From positions 25,855 to 89,854 of the forward strand of contig NZ_JAQGJT010000019.1 of the NCBI RefSeq assembly GCF_028290495.1: a stretch of 64,000 nt of DNA, in the 5' to 3' direction. Every line of letters begins with the position of its first letter. Position 1 is the stretch's first letter. The DNA comes from Tardiphaga sp. (lineage in GTDB: Bacteria; Pseudomonadota; Alphaproteobacteria; Rhizobiales; Xanthobacteraceae). Positions 28,832 to 36,347 of this stretch are shown piece by piece. The position numbers and the translations under genes are program-made. The notes beneath the pieces are model-generated. The model saw only the letters and a program-made list of their open reading frames with translations, ran no database searches and was not told the DNA's origin.

Positions 28832-29452
28832 ATGACCAGAACTCTTTCGATCGGCTTTAGTGCATTCGCCGGCGACCGATTGCTGGCGACCGGACCACTG
28901 GCCGAGGTGGCAATTGCGGTGAAGATGGCATCCGGCGGCGCCATTGCCGCGCCGATTCTGATCTTCGACGACCGCACAGGCCGCGCGATCGACCTGGACC
29001 TTCGCGGCAGCCACCGCGAGATCGTCGCCCGCCTGCCTCAGCCGCCGCTGGAAAGCGCCGTGGAGACTGCGCCGCGCGGCCGCGGCCGGCCGAAGCTCGG
29101 CGTAGTGTCGCGCGAGGTGACGCTGCTGCCGCGGCATTGGGACTGGCTCAATGCACGCCCCGGCGGCGCGTCGGTGGCGCTACGCAAACTGGTCGAAGAG
29201 GCCCGGCGCGTTCACGCCGACGCCGACCGGATTCGCGCGGCCCGCGATGCCGCCTATCATTTCATGTCGGCGATGGCCGGCGACCGGCCACACTTCGAGG
29301 AAGCCGCGCGCGCGCTGTTTGCCGGCGATGAAGCACGCTTTGCGGCGCTGATCGCCGACTGGCCGGGCGATATCCGCGCGCACCTCTTGCGGCTTACTTC
29401 CGCCATCACATTGCAGCGACAGCCGGTTGATCCCGCCGCATCGAGCCGATAG
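28832..29452 (+). CDS. DUF2239 family protein with ribbon-helix-helix-like segment
   Basis: The 206-residue protein has an N-terminal region (LSIGFSAFAGDRLLATGPL, PILIFDDRTGRAIDLDLRGS) and the DUF2239 core RGRPKLGVVSREVTLLPRHW followed by DWLNARPGGASVALRKLVEEARR. That core resembles a beta-strand plus two helices of ribbon-helix-helix repressors (EVTLLP..W..L......S.ALRKLVEEA), with a basic RGRPK patch ahead. DNA binding and autoregulation through the adjacent palindrome are therefore plausible but inferred. AGGTG precedes the ATG at 28832; a GTG at 28823 is an alternative. It is divergent from the GST gene. Confidence 0.85.
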   Translation: MTRTLSIGFSAFAGDRLLATGPLAEVAIAVKMASGGAIAAPILIFDDRTGRAIDLDLRGSHREIVARLPQPPLESAVETAPRGRGRPKLGVVSREVTLLPRHWDWLNARPGGASVALRKLVEEARRVHADADRIRAARDAAYHFMSAMAGDRPHFEEAARALFAGDEARFAALIADWPGDIRAHLLRLTSAITLQRQPVDPAASSR

Positions 29453-29521
29453 GCTCCTTGAAATGACACTTGTCATATAAGGCTGCCCGGAAGAGGCTGC
29501 CGGCATTCAAGGGAGCCTTTC

Positions 29522-30136
29522 GTGACCGCACCAGCCCCGCAATTCCTGTTCGATTTCGGCAGCCCCAACGCCTTCCTCAGCCATGAGGCGATCCCGGCGA
29601 TCGAAGCGCGCAGCGGCGCGAAGTTCGAATACGTGCCGGTGCTGCTCGGCGGCATCTTCAAGGCCACCAACAACAAGTCGCCGGCGGAATCACTGGCCGG
29701 CATCAAGAACAAGCGCGAATTCCACGCGCTGGAGACCGAGCGCTTCGTCAAGCGCTTCCAGGTCGCCCCCTATGTGATGAACCCGTTCTTCCCGGTGAAT
29801 ACGCTGAACCTGATGCGCGCGGCGATCGCCGCGCAGATCGAAGGTGTGTTCAAGAAGTACGTCGAGGCGGCGTTCCATCACATGTGGCGCGAGCCGAAAA
29901 AGATGGACGATCCGGAGATCGCGCTTGCCGCGCTGAATTCGTCGGGCATTGATGCCGCCAGATTGTTCACGCGCGCGCAGGAGCCGGAGGTGAAAGCGAA
30001 ACTCGTCGTCAACACGCAGGACGCCGTTGAGCGCGGCGCGTTCGGCTCTCCCACTTTCTTCGTCGGCAACGAAATGTATTACGGCAAGGAACAGCTCCGC
30101 GAGATCGAGGATCTGTTTTCCGGCGCCGGCAAATGA
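29522..30136 (+). CDS. 2-Hydroxychromene-2-carboxylate isomerase / kappa-class GST-like (DsbA fold)
   Basis: The 204-residue protein starts at GTG 29522 behind AAGGGAGCC. It has FLFDFGSPNAFLSHEAIP (thioredoxin fold in which Ser replaces the DsbA Cys), an inserted helical domain with YVMNPFFPVNTLNLMRA, and the cis-Pro region ERGAFGSPTFFVGNEMYYGKEQL. These are the features of HCCA isomerases, glutathione-dependent enzymes of naphthalene breakdown; many homologues act on unknown compounds. Its TGA overlaps the ATG of the SDR gene (ATGA), so they are translationally coupled. Confidence 0.88.
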   Translation: MTAPAPQFLFDFGSPNAFLSHEAIPAIEARSGAKFEYVPVLLGGIFKATNNKSPAESLAGIKNKREFHALETERFVKRFQVAPYVMNPFFPVNTLNLMRAAIAAQIEGVFKKYVEAAFHHMWREPKKMDDPEIALAALNSSGIDAARLFTRAQEPEVKAKLVVNTQDAVERGAFGSPTFFVGNEMYYGKEQLREIEDLFSGAGK

Positions 30137-30885
30137 CGGAGCACCCCGTGCAAAAACGCAACGCCACGGTCGCTGTGATCGGCGCCGGCGATTTCATCGG
30201 CTCGGAGATCGCCAAAAAATTTGCCGCCGAAGGTTTCACGGTGTTCGCCGGTCGCCGCAATGGCGACAAGCTGGCGCCTCTGGTCGCGGAGATCGAGGCG
30301 ATGGGCGGCACCATCGTGGCGCGCTCGCTGGATGCGCGCAAGGAGGAGGAGGTCACCGCCTTCCTGAACGACGCCGATGCGCACGCGCCGCTCGAAGTCT
30401 GCATCTTCAACATCGGCGCCAACGTCAATTTCCCGATCCTGGAGACCACCGAGCGGGTATTCCGCAAAGTCTGGGAGATGGCGTGCTATTCCGGCTTCCT
30501 CGCCGGGCGCGAGGCGGCGCGGCTGATGCTGGCGCGCGGGCAGGGCAATATCTTCTTCACCGGCGCCACCGCCAGTCTGCGTGGCGGCTCGGGATTTGCC
30601 GCTTTCGCCGCCGCCAAGTTCGGGCTGCGTGCGATCGCCCAATCGATAGCCCGCGAGCTCGGGCCGAAGAACATTCACGTCGCGCATCTGATCATCGATT
30701 CCGGCGTCGATACCGCCTGGGTGCGCGAGCGCCGCGAGGCGATGTGGGGCAAGGAGGCGCTCGACAATCCCGACCTGCTGATGCCGCCGGCCTCGGTCGC
30801 CGCATCCTACTGGCAGCTCTACCAGCAGCCGCGCAGCGCCTGGACATTCGAGCTGGAAATTCGCCCGTTCGGGGAGAAGTGGTAG
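30133..30885 (+). CDS. SDR family protein with Phe in place of the catalytic Tyr
   Basis: The 250-residue Rossmann protein has VAVIGAGDFIGSEIAKKFAA as nucleotide-binding loop, NIGANVNFPI, FFTGATASLRGGSG and FAAFAAAKFGLRAIAQSIAR. The usual YxxxK motif reads FAAAK, so the catalytic Tyr is Phe while the Ser region and Lys are kept. The glycine motif GxGxxIG is present. Related SDR proteins with the same substitution are known, so this may be a family trait; the activity is uncertain. It is coupled to the isomerase gene by a 4-bp overlap, suggesting a shared catabolic or detoxifying function. Confidence 0.85.
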   Translation: MTEHPVQKRNATVAVIGAGDFIGSEIAKKFAAEGFTVFAGRRNGDKLAPLVAEIEAMGGTIVARSLDARKEEEVTAFLNDADAHAPLEVCIFNIGANVNFPILETTERVFRKVWEMACYSGFLAGREAARLMLARGQGNIFFTGATASLRGGSGFAAFAAAKFGLRAIAQSIARELGPKNIHVAHLIIDSGVDTAWVRERREAMWGKEALDNPDLLMPPASVAASYWQLYQQPRSAWTFELEIRPFGEKW

Positions 30886-30891
30886 TGCATG

Positions 30892-30991
30892 CCCTCATGG
30901 TGAGGAGGCGCCCTTGCGCCGTCTCGAACCATGAGGATGTTCATCCCGCGTCCCTCGAGACGCGGCCAAGTGGCCGCTCCTCGGGATGAGG
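30892..30991. repeat. Palindromic intergenic repeat, family C copy 1 (about 100 bp)
   Basis: The element runs from GCCCTCATGGTGAGGAG through GCGCCGTCTCGAACCATGAGG and CTCGAGACGCGGCCAAGTGG to GGGATGAGGG, two linked hairpins with the Bradyrhizobium-type GAGGAGC..CGTCTCGAA motif. It follows the SDR gene by 6 bp. A reversed copy is at 59194-59292 and a half copy at 60375-60419. Confidence 0.85.
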
Positions 30992-31034
30992 GCGTAGCCA
31001 AGATCGTTTCAACTAACCATCAAGGACATTACCC

Positions 31035-31955
31035 ATGCGTATTCTCGTGGTCGGCGCCGGTGCGATCGGCGGATACTTCGGCGGCAGGCTGCTGCAGGCT
31101 GGCAATGACGTCACTTTCCTGGTGCGAGCAAAGCGCGCTGCCGAACTGGCCGGCGCAGGTCTGGTAATCAAGAGCCCGCATGGCGATATCACGCTGAAGA
31201 ATCCGCCGACGCTGCAGGCCGGCGCGTTCACGGAAAAATTCGATGCCGTGCTGCTGAGCTGCAAGGCGTTCGATCTCGACGACGCCATCGCGTCGTTCGC
31301 GCCCGCGGTCGGACCCGACACCGCGATTATCCCGATGCTCAACGGCATGCGGCACCTCGACGTGCTGGAGCAGAAGTTCGGCGCAGCCCATGTGATGGGC
31401 GGTCAGTGCCAGATCGCCGCGACGCTGAACGCGCAGCGCGAGGTGGTGCAGATGACGCCGATGCAGGCGCTGAGCTTCGGCGAGCGCAACGGCTCAATGT
31501 CGGCGCGGTTACAGAAACTCGCCGCCGTCATGGCGTCCGGAAATTTCGACGGCAAGCCCAGCACCACCATCCTGCATGACATGTGGGAGAAGTGGGTATT
31601 CCTGGCGACCATCGCAGGCGCCACCAGCGTGATGCGCGCGGCCATAGGCGATATCATTGCAGCCCCCGACGGCCGTGATTTCATCCTCGGCGTCCGCGAC
31701 GAATGCGCCTCGGTGGCATCTGCCAACGGCTTTGCGCCGCGCGCCGCGTTTCTCGAACGCACCGTAGGCATGCTGACTGCAGTGGGCTCCAAGCTCACCG
31801 CTTCGATGTTCCGCGACATTTTGATCGGCGCACCGATCGAGGCCGACCAGATCATCGGCGACCTGATCGCCCGCGCCGACGCCGCCAAAATGCCGGTGCC
31901 GAAGCTGCGGGTAATCTATACGCACCTCAAGACGTATGAGAACGCGCGCGCGTAG
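31035..31955 (+). CDS. 2-Dehydropantoate 2-reductase (ketopantoate reductase family)
   Basis: The 306-residue protein begins MRILVVGAGAIGGYFGGRLL, the NADPH-binding loop, then AVLLSCKAFDLDDAI with the catalytic-type Lys, IIPMLNGMRHLDVLE and a C-terminal helical domain with WEKWVFLATIAGATSVMR and SMFRDILIGAPIEADQIIGDL. The family reduces ketopantoate to pantoate in CoA synthesis, but paralogues are common in rhizobia, so this copy may act on another 2-keto acid. No other pantothenate gene is close. It starts 43 bp beyond the family C repeat. Confidence 0.87.
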   Translation: MRILVVGAGAIGGYFGGRLLQAGNDVTFLVRAKRAAELAGAGLVIKSPHGDITLKNPPTLQAGAFTEKFDAVLLSCKAFDLDDAIASFAPAVGPDTAIIPMLNGMRHLDVLEQKFGAAHVMGGQCQIAATLNAQREVVQMTPMQALSFGERNGSMSARLQKLAAVMASGNFDGKPSTTILHDMWEKWVFLATIAGATSVMRAAIGDIIAAPDGRDFILGVRDECASVASANGFAPRAAFLERTVGMLTAVGSKLTASMFRDILIGAPIEADQIIGDLIARADAAKMPVPKLRVIYTHLKTYENARA

Positions 31956-31959
31956 CGTG

Positions 31960-32114
31960 GTCGTCCCGGCAAGCTCGCGCATCAGCGCAAGCGCAAGCCG
32001 GGCCCCATAACCTCCGTCCGCAATGGTTAGTCAGAGGCGGCAACCGCGCAGCACATTTTCCAGCGTGTATGGGTCCCGGATCGGCGTTCGCTTTGCTCAC
32101 TTGTCCGGGACGAC
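31960..32114. repeat. Palindromic intergenic repeat, family D (155 bp)
   Basis: The element is bounded by GTCGTCCCGG and CCGGGACGAC and contains CCCATAACC and GTATGGGTCCCGG. It begins 4 bp after the panE-like stop and ends 15 bp before the cytochrome c stop on the other strand. It is a single copy in this window; its ends are related in style to family B. Confidence 0.75.
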
Positions 32115-32129
32115 AGCGCTTGGCGAAGC

Positions 32130-32717
32130 TCACAGATGCGCGAAGTAATGCGCCATTGCGGTGATTTCCTCTTCGCTCAACGGAAAGGCGACATCGGCCA
32201 TCGCGGCCATGCCGCCGCCGGAGCGGGCGCTGGACTTGTAATCGTGCAGCGCCTTGACGAGATATTCCTCGCGCTGGCCGGCGATGCGCGCCACCGCCTT
32301 GGTGCCGGCAAAGGATTCTCCGTGGCATGACGCGCAACGCCGGCCGACGGCGGCCTGCGCGCCCTTTGCCGAGAGATCGGGGTTGTCATCCGGCTTTTTT
32401 GGCGGCGGCGGCAGCGACGCAAAATACGCCGCGAGATTGCGGATGTCGTCATTCGTCAGGGGCTCCACGACCGGCTGCATCTGCTCGTTCTTCCGTGTGC
32501 CACTGCGGAAAAACACCAGCTGCCACTGGATGAACGCGTCGGGCTGCGCCGCCAGCGACGGAATATTCTCGATCTGCGAATTGCCGTTCTCGCCGTGACA
32601 GCCACTGCAAAGTTCGGCCTTCTCCTTGCCGGCGGCTAGGTCGGCGGCGTGCGACGCCGGCACACTCGAAAATAAGAAACAGAGTGCGACGGCAGACAGC
32701 AATCTCATCATACGCAT
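32130..32717 (-). CDS. Diheme c-type cytochrome (c4-like), periplasmic
   Basis: The 195-residue precursor has a signal peptide (MRMMRLLSAVALCFLFSSVP, cleaved near SHA-AD) and two CxxCH haem sites: CSGCH at residues 37-41 and CASCH near residue 130, each followed by a helical cytochrome domain with distal Met candidates (KNEQMQPVVEPL and GGGMAAMADVAFPL). Two tandem small domains are typical of cytochrome c4, an electron carrier between dehydrogenases and terminal oxidases. It lies downstream of, and on the same strand as, the sorbosone-dehydrogenase-like gene, so it is a likely electron acceptor for it, although a repeat separates them. Confidence 0.92.
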   Translation of the reverse strand: MRMMRLLSAVALCFLFSSVPASHAADLAAGKEKAELCSGCHGENGNSQIENIPSLAAQPDAFIQWQLVFFRSGTRKNEQMQPVVEPLTNDDIRNLAAYFASLPPPPKKPDDNPDLSAKGAQAAVGRRCASCHGESFAGTKAVARIAGQREEYLVKALHDYKSSARSGGGMAAMADVAFPLSEEEITAMAHYFAHL

Positions 32718-32740
32718 TCCATTTCCGACCCATCGGCCTT

Positions 32741-32821
32741 CATTGCGAGGCGCAGAGCGACGAAGCAATCCAGGCGACAGGTGAAGAAAGCACTGGATTG
32801 CTTCGCTACGCTCGCAATGAC
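32741..32821. repeat. Palindromic intergenic repeat, family A copy 2 (81 bp)
   Basis: CATTGCGAGG..CGACGAAGCAATCCAG and CTGGATTGCTTCG..CTCGCAATGACG form nested inverted arms. The stem core GAAGCAATCCAG/CTGGATTGCTTC is identical to the copy at 15396-15505. It lies between the dehydrogenase-like gene and the cytochrome c gene. Confidence 0.85.
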
Positions 32822-32866
32822 GTGGAGAGAGCAGTGCGCCGCCTCTCCGACGTCACGTGCGCAGCC

Positions 32867-34123
32867 TTACTTGCTGTAGCTGATGCGGTACACCGCACCC
32901 GCCCAGTCGTCGGCCACCAGCAACGAGCCATCCTTGGCCAGCACGATATCGGCGGGACGACCAAGATAGCCCTGGTCACCCTCGATCCAGCCGGACGCAA
33001 AGATCTCCTGCCTGGCGTTCTTGCCGTCGGGACCGGCGATCACGCGCTTGATGCGTGCACCCTGGTACTTATGCCGGTTCCAGGAACCGTGCTCGGCGAT
33101 GAAGATGTTGTTTTTGTAGGCGGCGGGGAATTGATCGCCGGTATAGAACTTCATCCCCAAGGGAGCGACATGCGCGCCGAGGTTCAACACCGGCGGCGTG
33201 AACTCCGAGCACTGGTGCCCCATCGCGAACTTCGGATCCGGCATGTCGCCCTGATGACAATGCGGATAGCCGAAATGCTCGCCAAGCTTCGAGATCATGT
33301 TGAGCTTGTCGCTCGGCATGTCGTCGCTGATCCAGTCGCGGGCATTCTCGGTGAACCAGTACTTGCCGGTGCGCGGATCGACGTCGCCGCCGACGCTGTT
33401 GCGAACGCCGAGCGCCACGATTTCCGCATTGCCGGTCTTCGGATCGACGCGGCGGATCTGCGAAAGCGACGTCGGCGGGATGCCGATGTTGAAGGGAGGT
33501 CCGAACGGCACGTAGAACCAGCCGTCCTTGTCCGGCGCCAGATACTTCCAGCCATGCGCGGCGTAAGACGGCATGTCGTCATACACCACCTTGCCGGCGC
33601 CAAGCTTGTCGAGATTGGCTTCGGCGTTGTCGTAACGGATCAGCTTGTCGATATCGATGACGTAGAGCGCGCCGCCCTGGAAAGCGATGCCGGTCGGCAT
33701 CTTCAAGCCCTTGATGACGGTCTTGACCTCTTTCTTGCCGCCCTTGTCGGTGATCGCATAGACGTTGCCGAGACCGAACGAGCCGACGAACAGCGTGCCG
33801 TTATCGCCCCACGCCATCTGCCGCGCCGCGAGCACGCCGGAGGCATAGACCTCGATCTTGAATCCTTCCGGAAGTTTGATCTTCTTCATCATCGCCGCAA
33901 GTTCGGCGTCGGACGCGCCGGTCGGCGGCCCGGACGGCGGCGCCAGCCCCTTCTGGGCTTCGGTCTCATCGCCGAGGAACCAGTCATCGGGCGGGTTGGT
34001 CCAGAAGTCCTTGGTGTCGGATTTGTAGCTCTTGAGCTTTTCCTGAGCGCTGGCGTGACCTATCCCGGCGATGGCGAGGACGGTGGCGCATGCGAGCACG
34101 GATCGACGAAACATCGATGTCAT
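32867..34123 (-). CDS. PQQ-dependent sugar (sorbosone) dehydrogenase family protein, periplasmic
   Basis: The 418-residue protein has a signal peptide (RRSVLACATVLAIAGIGHASAQ) and a beta-propeller of the soluble glucose/sorbosone dehydrogenase family: LPEGFKIEVYASGVLAARQMAWGD, LFVGSFGLGNVYAI, GIAFQGGALYVID, ALGVRNSVGGDVDPRTGKYWFTENARDWI, DDMPSDKLNMI and FIAEHGSWNRHKYQGARI. GVRNS, WFTENARD and EHGSWNR are the conserved PQQ/calcium-binding stretches. It probably oxidises a sugar or aldehyde and passes electrons to a cytochrome c; the downstream diheme cytochrome gene supports this. No PQQ-biosynthesis gene is visible in the window. Confidence 0.88.
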   Translation of the reverse strand: MTSMFRRSVLACATVLAIAGIGHASAQEKLKSYKSDTKDFWTNPPDDWFLGDETEAQKGLAPPSGPPTGASDAELAAMMKKIKLPEGFKIEVYASGVLAARQMAWGDNGTLFVGSFGLGNVYAITDKGGKKEVKTVIKGLKMPTGIAFQGGALYVIDIDKLIRYDNAEANLDKLGAGKVVYDDMPSYAAHGWKYLAPDKDGWFYVPFGPPFNIGIPPTSLSQIRRVDPKTGNAEIVALGVRNSVGGDVDPRTGKYWFTENARDWISDDMPSDKLNMISKLGEHFGYPHCHQGDMPDPKFAMGHQCSEFTPPVLNLGAHVAPLGMKFYTGDQFPAAYKNNIFIAEHGSWNRHKYQGARIKRVIAGPDGKNARQEIFASGWIEGDQGYLGRPADIVLAKDGSLLVADDWAGAVYRISYSK

Positions 34124-34433
34124 CGTGTCACTCCCTGTGCAGCTCGTTGCGGCTGCGATGTCTTGTTTGAACCTACGAGACGATTTTATTGGTCGGCGGT
34201 TGAGCAGACGTCAAATGCTACCACATGTTTTTGCCGCGCCAAGTGCTGCGTAGGGCGTGCAACGCAAAGTGATAGTGCGGCCATCCGCTGCATTGCGACA
34301 ACGGATAGCTTCTCATCGCATCCGCTGGTACGAGTCAGGCGCGCACACACAGCCATCGATCCATGTCTTGGCAAATCTTGGCGAAGTCAGGCAGGAACCC
34401 TCGGGCGGCGCGCAGCAGATATCGCGAGTGGAA
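34124..34433. other. Intergenic region without recognisable gene
   Basis: These 310 bp separate two minus-strand genes. The dehydrogenase promoter must lie in the part nearest 34124. Short open frames here are not supported by motifs. I see no repeat family and no terminator with a T tract. Confidence 0.5.
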
Positions 34434-35372
34434 CTACGATGGGCGCGGCCGTCCGGGTTCTCCCATCGTGCATTCCAGCGCGGCGCGATCCCACTTCGCC
34501 AGAGTAGCCGCGGCCTCATAGGTGCTTTGCAGGAACTGCAGCAGCACGGCGTCCGGATCGGCGGCGGTTCGTACAGCGTCATACGGCAGAATGAATTCGC
34601 CGAGCTCCTTGCTGAAGAACGCGGCTTCCGGCTGCACGCGCGCGTCGGCAAAGCCCTCGGGGGCGGGATAGGCGTAGGAATAGAACGCGGGATAATCGAT
34701 CGCGCCGCCGCCGGGCCAGAAGCCGGCGCTGCTCACTTCGTGCGAATAGGCCTCGCGCGCGACGGCATCGGACAAATGCGGCACGCCGCCGGGATGCGGC
34801 GGGGCAGGGCGTCCGGAGAAGCGCGTCACCGCGAAATCGAAGCTGCCCCAGAAGAAATGTACCGGACTGGCCTTGCCGAGAAAGCCGGTGCGGAATTGTT
34901 TGAACACCCGGTCGGCCTGCCGCAGCAACTGTCCGAAGCGGCCGACGGCGTCGGCATCATAGCTGGCGTGGCTGTGATCCTCGCTGAACCGGATCGGCGC
35001 GGCGACTTCGTTCGGCAGGTCATCGATCTCGACGGCGATACCGAGTTCGGCGAGCGCCACCTGCAGTTCGGCATAGAAGCTAGCTACCGATTGCGGCCGC
35101 AACGGCAGTTGCCGGCGCGCGCCGTCGGAGGTGTCGATGCGCAGCACGTGATCAATGAAGTCGAATGCGATCTCGAAGCTTCCGGCGCCGTCAGGGATCG
35201 ACGACGTCGTCAGCCCGCGCGTCGTCACATAGAGCACGACATGCCAGGAGTGATTGAGCCACGATGTTTTCGACAGCCGTATCTTGCCTACTATCTGAGT
35301 CCATAGCTGCAGCGTCTCGGCGCTTTCGCGCCAAGCCGGATAATTCAGCTCAGGCCATGCGGCTGCGCTCAA
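34434..35372 (-). CDS. DUF5996 family protein
   Basis: The 312-residue protein begins WPELNYPAWRESAETLQLWTQIVGK and continues IRLSKTSWLNHSWHVVLYVTTRGLTTSSIP, FEIAFDFIDHVLRIDTSDG, HFFWGSFDFAVTRFSGR and SAGFWPGGGAIDYPAFYSYAYP, a motif order that identifies DUF5996. The many conserved Trp, His and Asp residues look enzymatic, but no activity is known to me. The start overlaps the stop of the preceding membrane-anchored small protein by 3 to 4 bp (ATGA), so the two are translated together. No signal peptide is seen. The C-terminus ends at 34434 with a Pro/Arg-rich tail. Confidence 0.82.
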   Translation of the reverse strand: MSAAAWPELNYPAWRESAETLQLWTQIVGKIRLSKTSWLNHSWHVVLYVTTRGLTTSSIPDGAGSFEIAFDFIDHVLRIDTSDGARRQLPLRPQSVASFYAELQVALAELGIAVEIDDLPNEVAAPIRFSEDHSHASYDADAVGRFGQLLRQADRVFKQFRTGFLGKASPVHFFWGSFDFAVTRFSGRPAPPHPGGVPHLSDAVAREAYSHEVSSAGFWPGGGAIDYPAFYSYAYPAPEGFADARVQPEAAFFSKELGEFILPYDAVRTAADPDAVLLQFLQSTYEAAATLAKWDRAALECTMGEPGRPRPS

Positions 35373-35815
35373 AGCGTCCCCTTGGTGAGATAATTGTACA
35401 GCACCGCCAGGGCGACCAAACCGATGAAGATCAGCGCCACGGGCAGCTTCTTCTTTTCGCGCGGCGGCGGGGTCGGCTTGATCTTGCGGAACGGCGTGAC
35501 GTTGTCGCCGCCAAGGTTGTCAGACATGATTCGGGCTTTCGGCGCGGTCTTGATGATGGGGGCCGTGCCGGTGCCGCCCATGCGGGAATAATAGCTCCGG
35601 TACACGAGCTGTATGGTGGTCTCGGCTGCGGTCGCCTCGGACGACTTGCCGCGCGCGGCCAGCGCACGATAGCCGGCGAAGAAGCCTTGCGATTCCTGCG
35701 GCAGCGCGTCGATGCTGTTGAGCTTGGCCATCATCAACCAGGTAGCAAAGTCGGCGCGCGCCTCGTCATTGGCACGCCTGGCGATTTCGAGGTTGGAATC
35801 CGTTTTAGCCGGCAT
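35369..35815 (-). CDS. Hypothetical tail-anchored small protein
   Basis: The 148-residue product begins MPAKTDSNLEIARRANDEARADF with helical, charged sequence, followed by a low-complexity PPPREKKK segment and one C-terminal membrane segment LPVALIFIGLVALAVLYNYL with a short tail KGTL. It resembles a C-tail-anchored cytoplasmic protein. An in-frame ATG near 35527 (MSDNLGGDNVTPFRK) could start a shorter membrane peptide, so there may be two nested products. It overlaps the start of the DUF5996 gene. I do not recognise a family. The start at 35815 lacks strong alternatives. Confidence 0.6.
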   Translation of the reverse strand: MPAKTDSNLEIARRANDEARADFATWLMMAKLNSIDALPQESQGFFAGYRALAARGKSSEATAAETTIQLVYRSYYSRMGGTGTAPIIKTAPKARIMSDNLGGDNVTPFRKIKPTPPPREKKKLPVALIFIGLVALAVLYNYLTKGTL

Positions 35816-35900
35816 CGTCAGTCCCGCACCCAGTGAGCGCCGGGATTGTCTGCCCAACGCCCGGCGATTTCAAGCGAGCGCTTGCACCCCAGATACGACA

Positions 35901-35920
35901 AGGCCGCCTTGCGGCGGCCT
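35901..35920 (-). terminator. GC hairpin downstream of tRNA-Gly
   Basis: AGGCCGCC-TTGC-GGCGGCCT is a perfect 8-bp stem 36 bp beyond the tRNA 3' end. It could terminate the tRNA transcript; the following T tract is short. Confidence 0.5.
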
Positions 35921-35955
35921 GTCATCGAAGTGCCAAACATAGAGCCAAGAAATTC

Positions 35956-36030
<75 letters not shown>

Positions 36031-36347
36031 ATCCGAGAAGTAGGGCGCCGCTTGCGCGCCGCCAACGCGCAGACCTATGCCAAATGCCGGAGCCGAATGC
36101 AACAGCAAGACTTCACCAAAGACTTCCCCGGGGAATTACGGGGTTAATCGCCATTAACCCCGCTCGCGGCGCCGAATCGACCGCGAATCGCCCCGAAAAC
36201 GGCAAAACCGCACCGTTGCGACACCATCGACGCGTTTGCGGCGATTTCGCCCGATTGCAAATTGCTGCCACGAGCGCCATTTAAGCATCACGCCGGACGG
36301 ACGCGGCACAAATTTTTTCAAACATTTCGACATCAGGTGAGGTTCAC
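36031..36347. other. Divergent intergenic region with a TTAA-containing inverted repeat
   Basis: These 317 bp separate tRNA-Gly (minus) from the thioredoxin/TPR gene (plus). At 36140-36161 a perfect inverted repeat GGGGTTAAT-CGCC-ATTAACCCC occurs, containing TTAA-N6-TTAA, one base short of the CtrA spacing. No gene is evident. The AT-rich last 60 bp probably hold the downstream promoter. Confidence 0.5.

Noticed and set aside
34257..35306. 349-codon plus-strand frame
   Set aside because: It is antisense to the DUF5996 gene, whose motif order is convincing.
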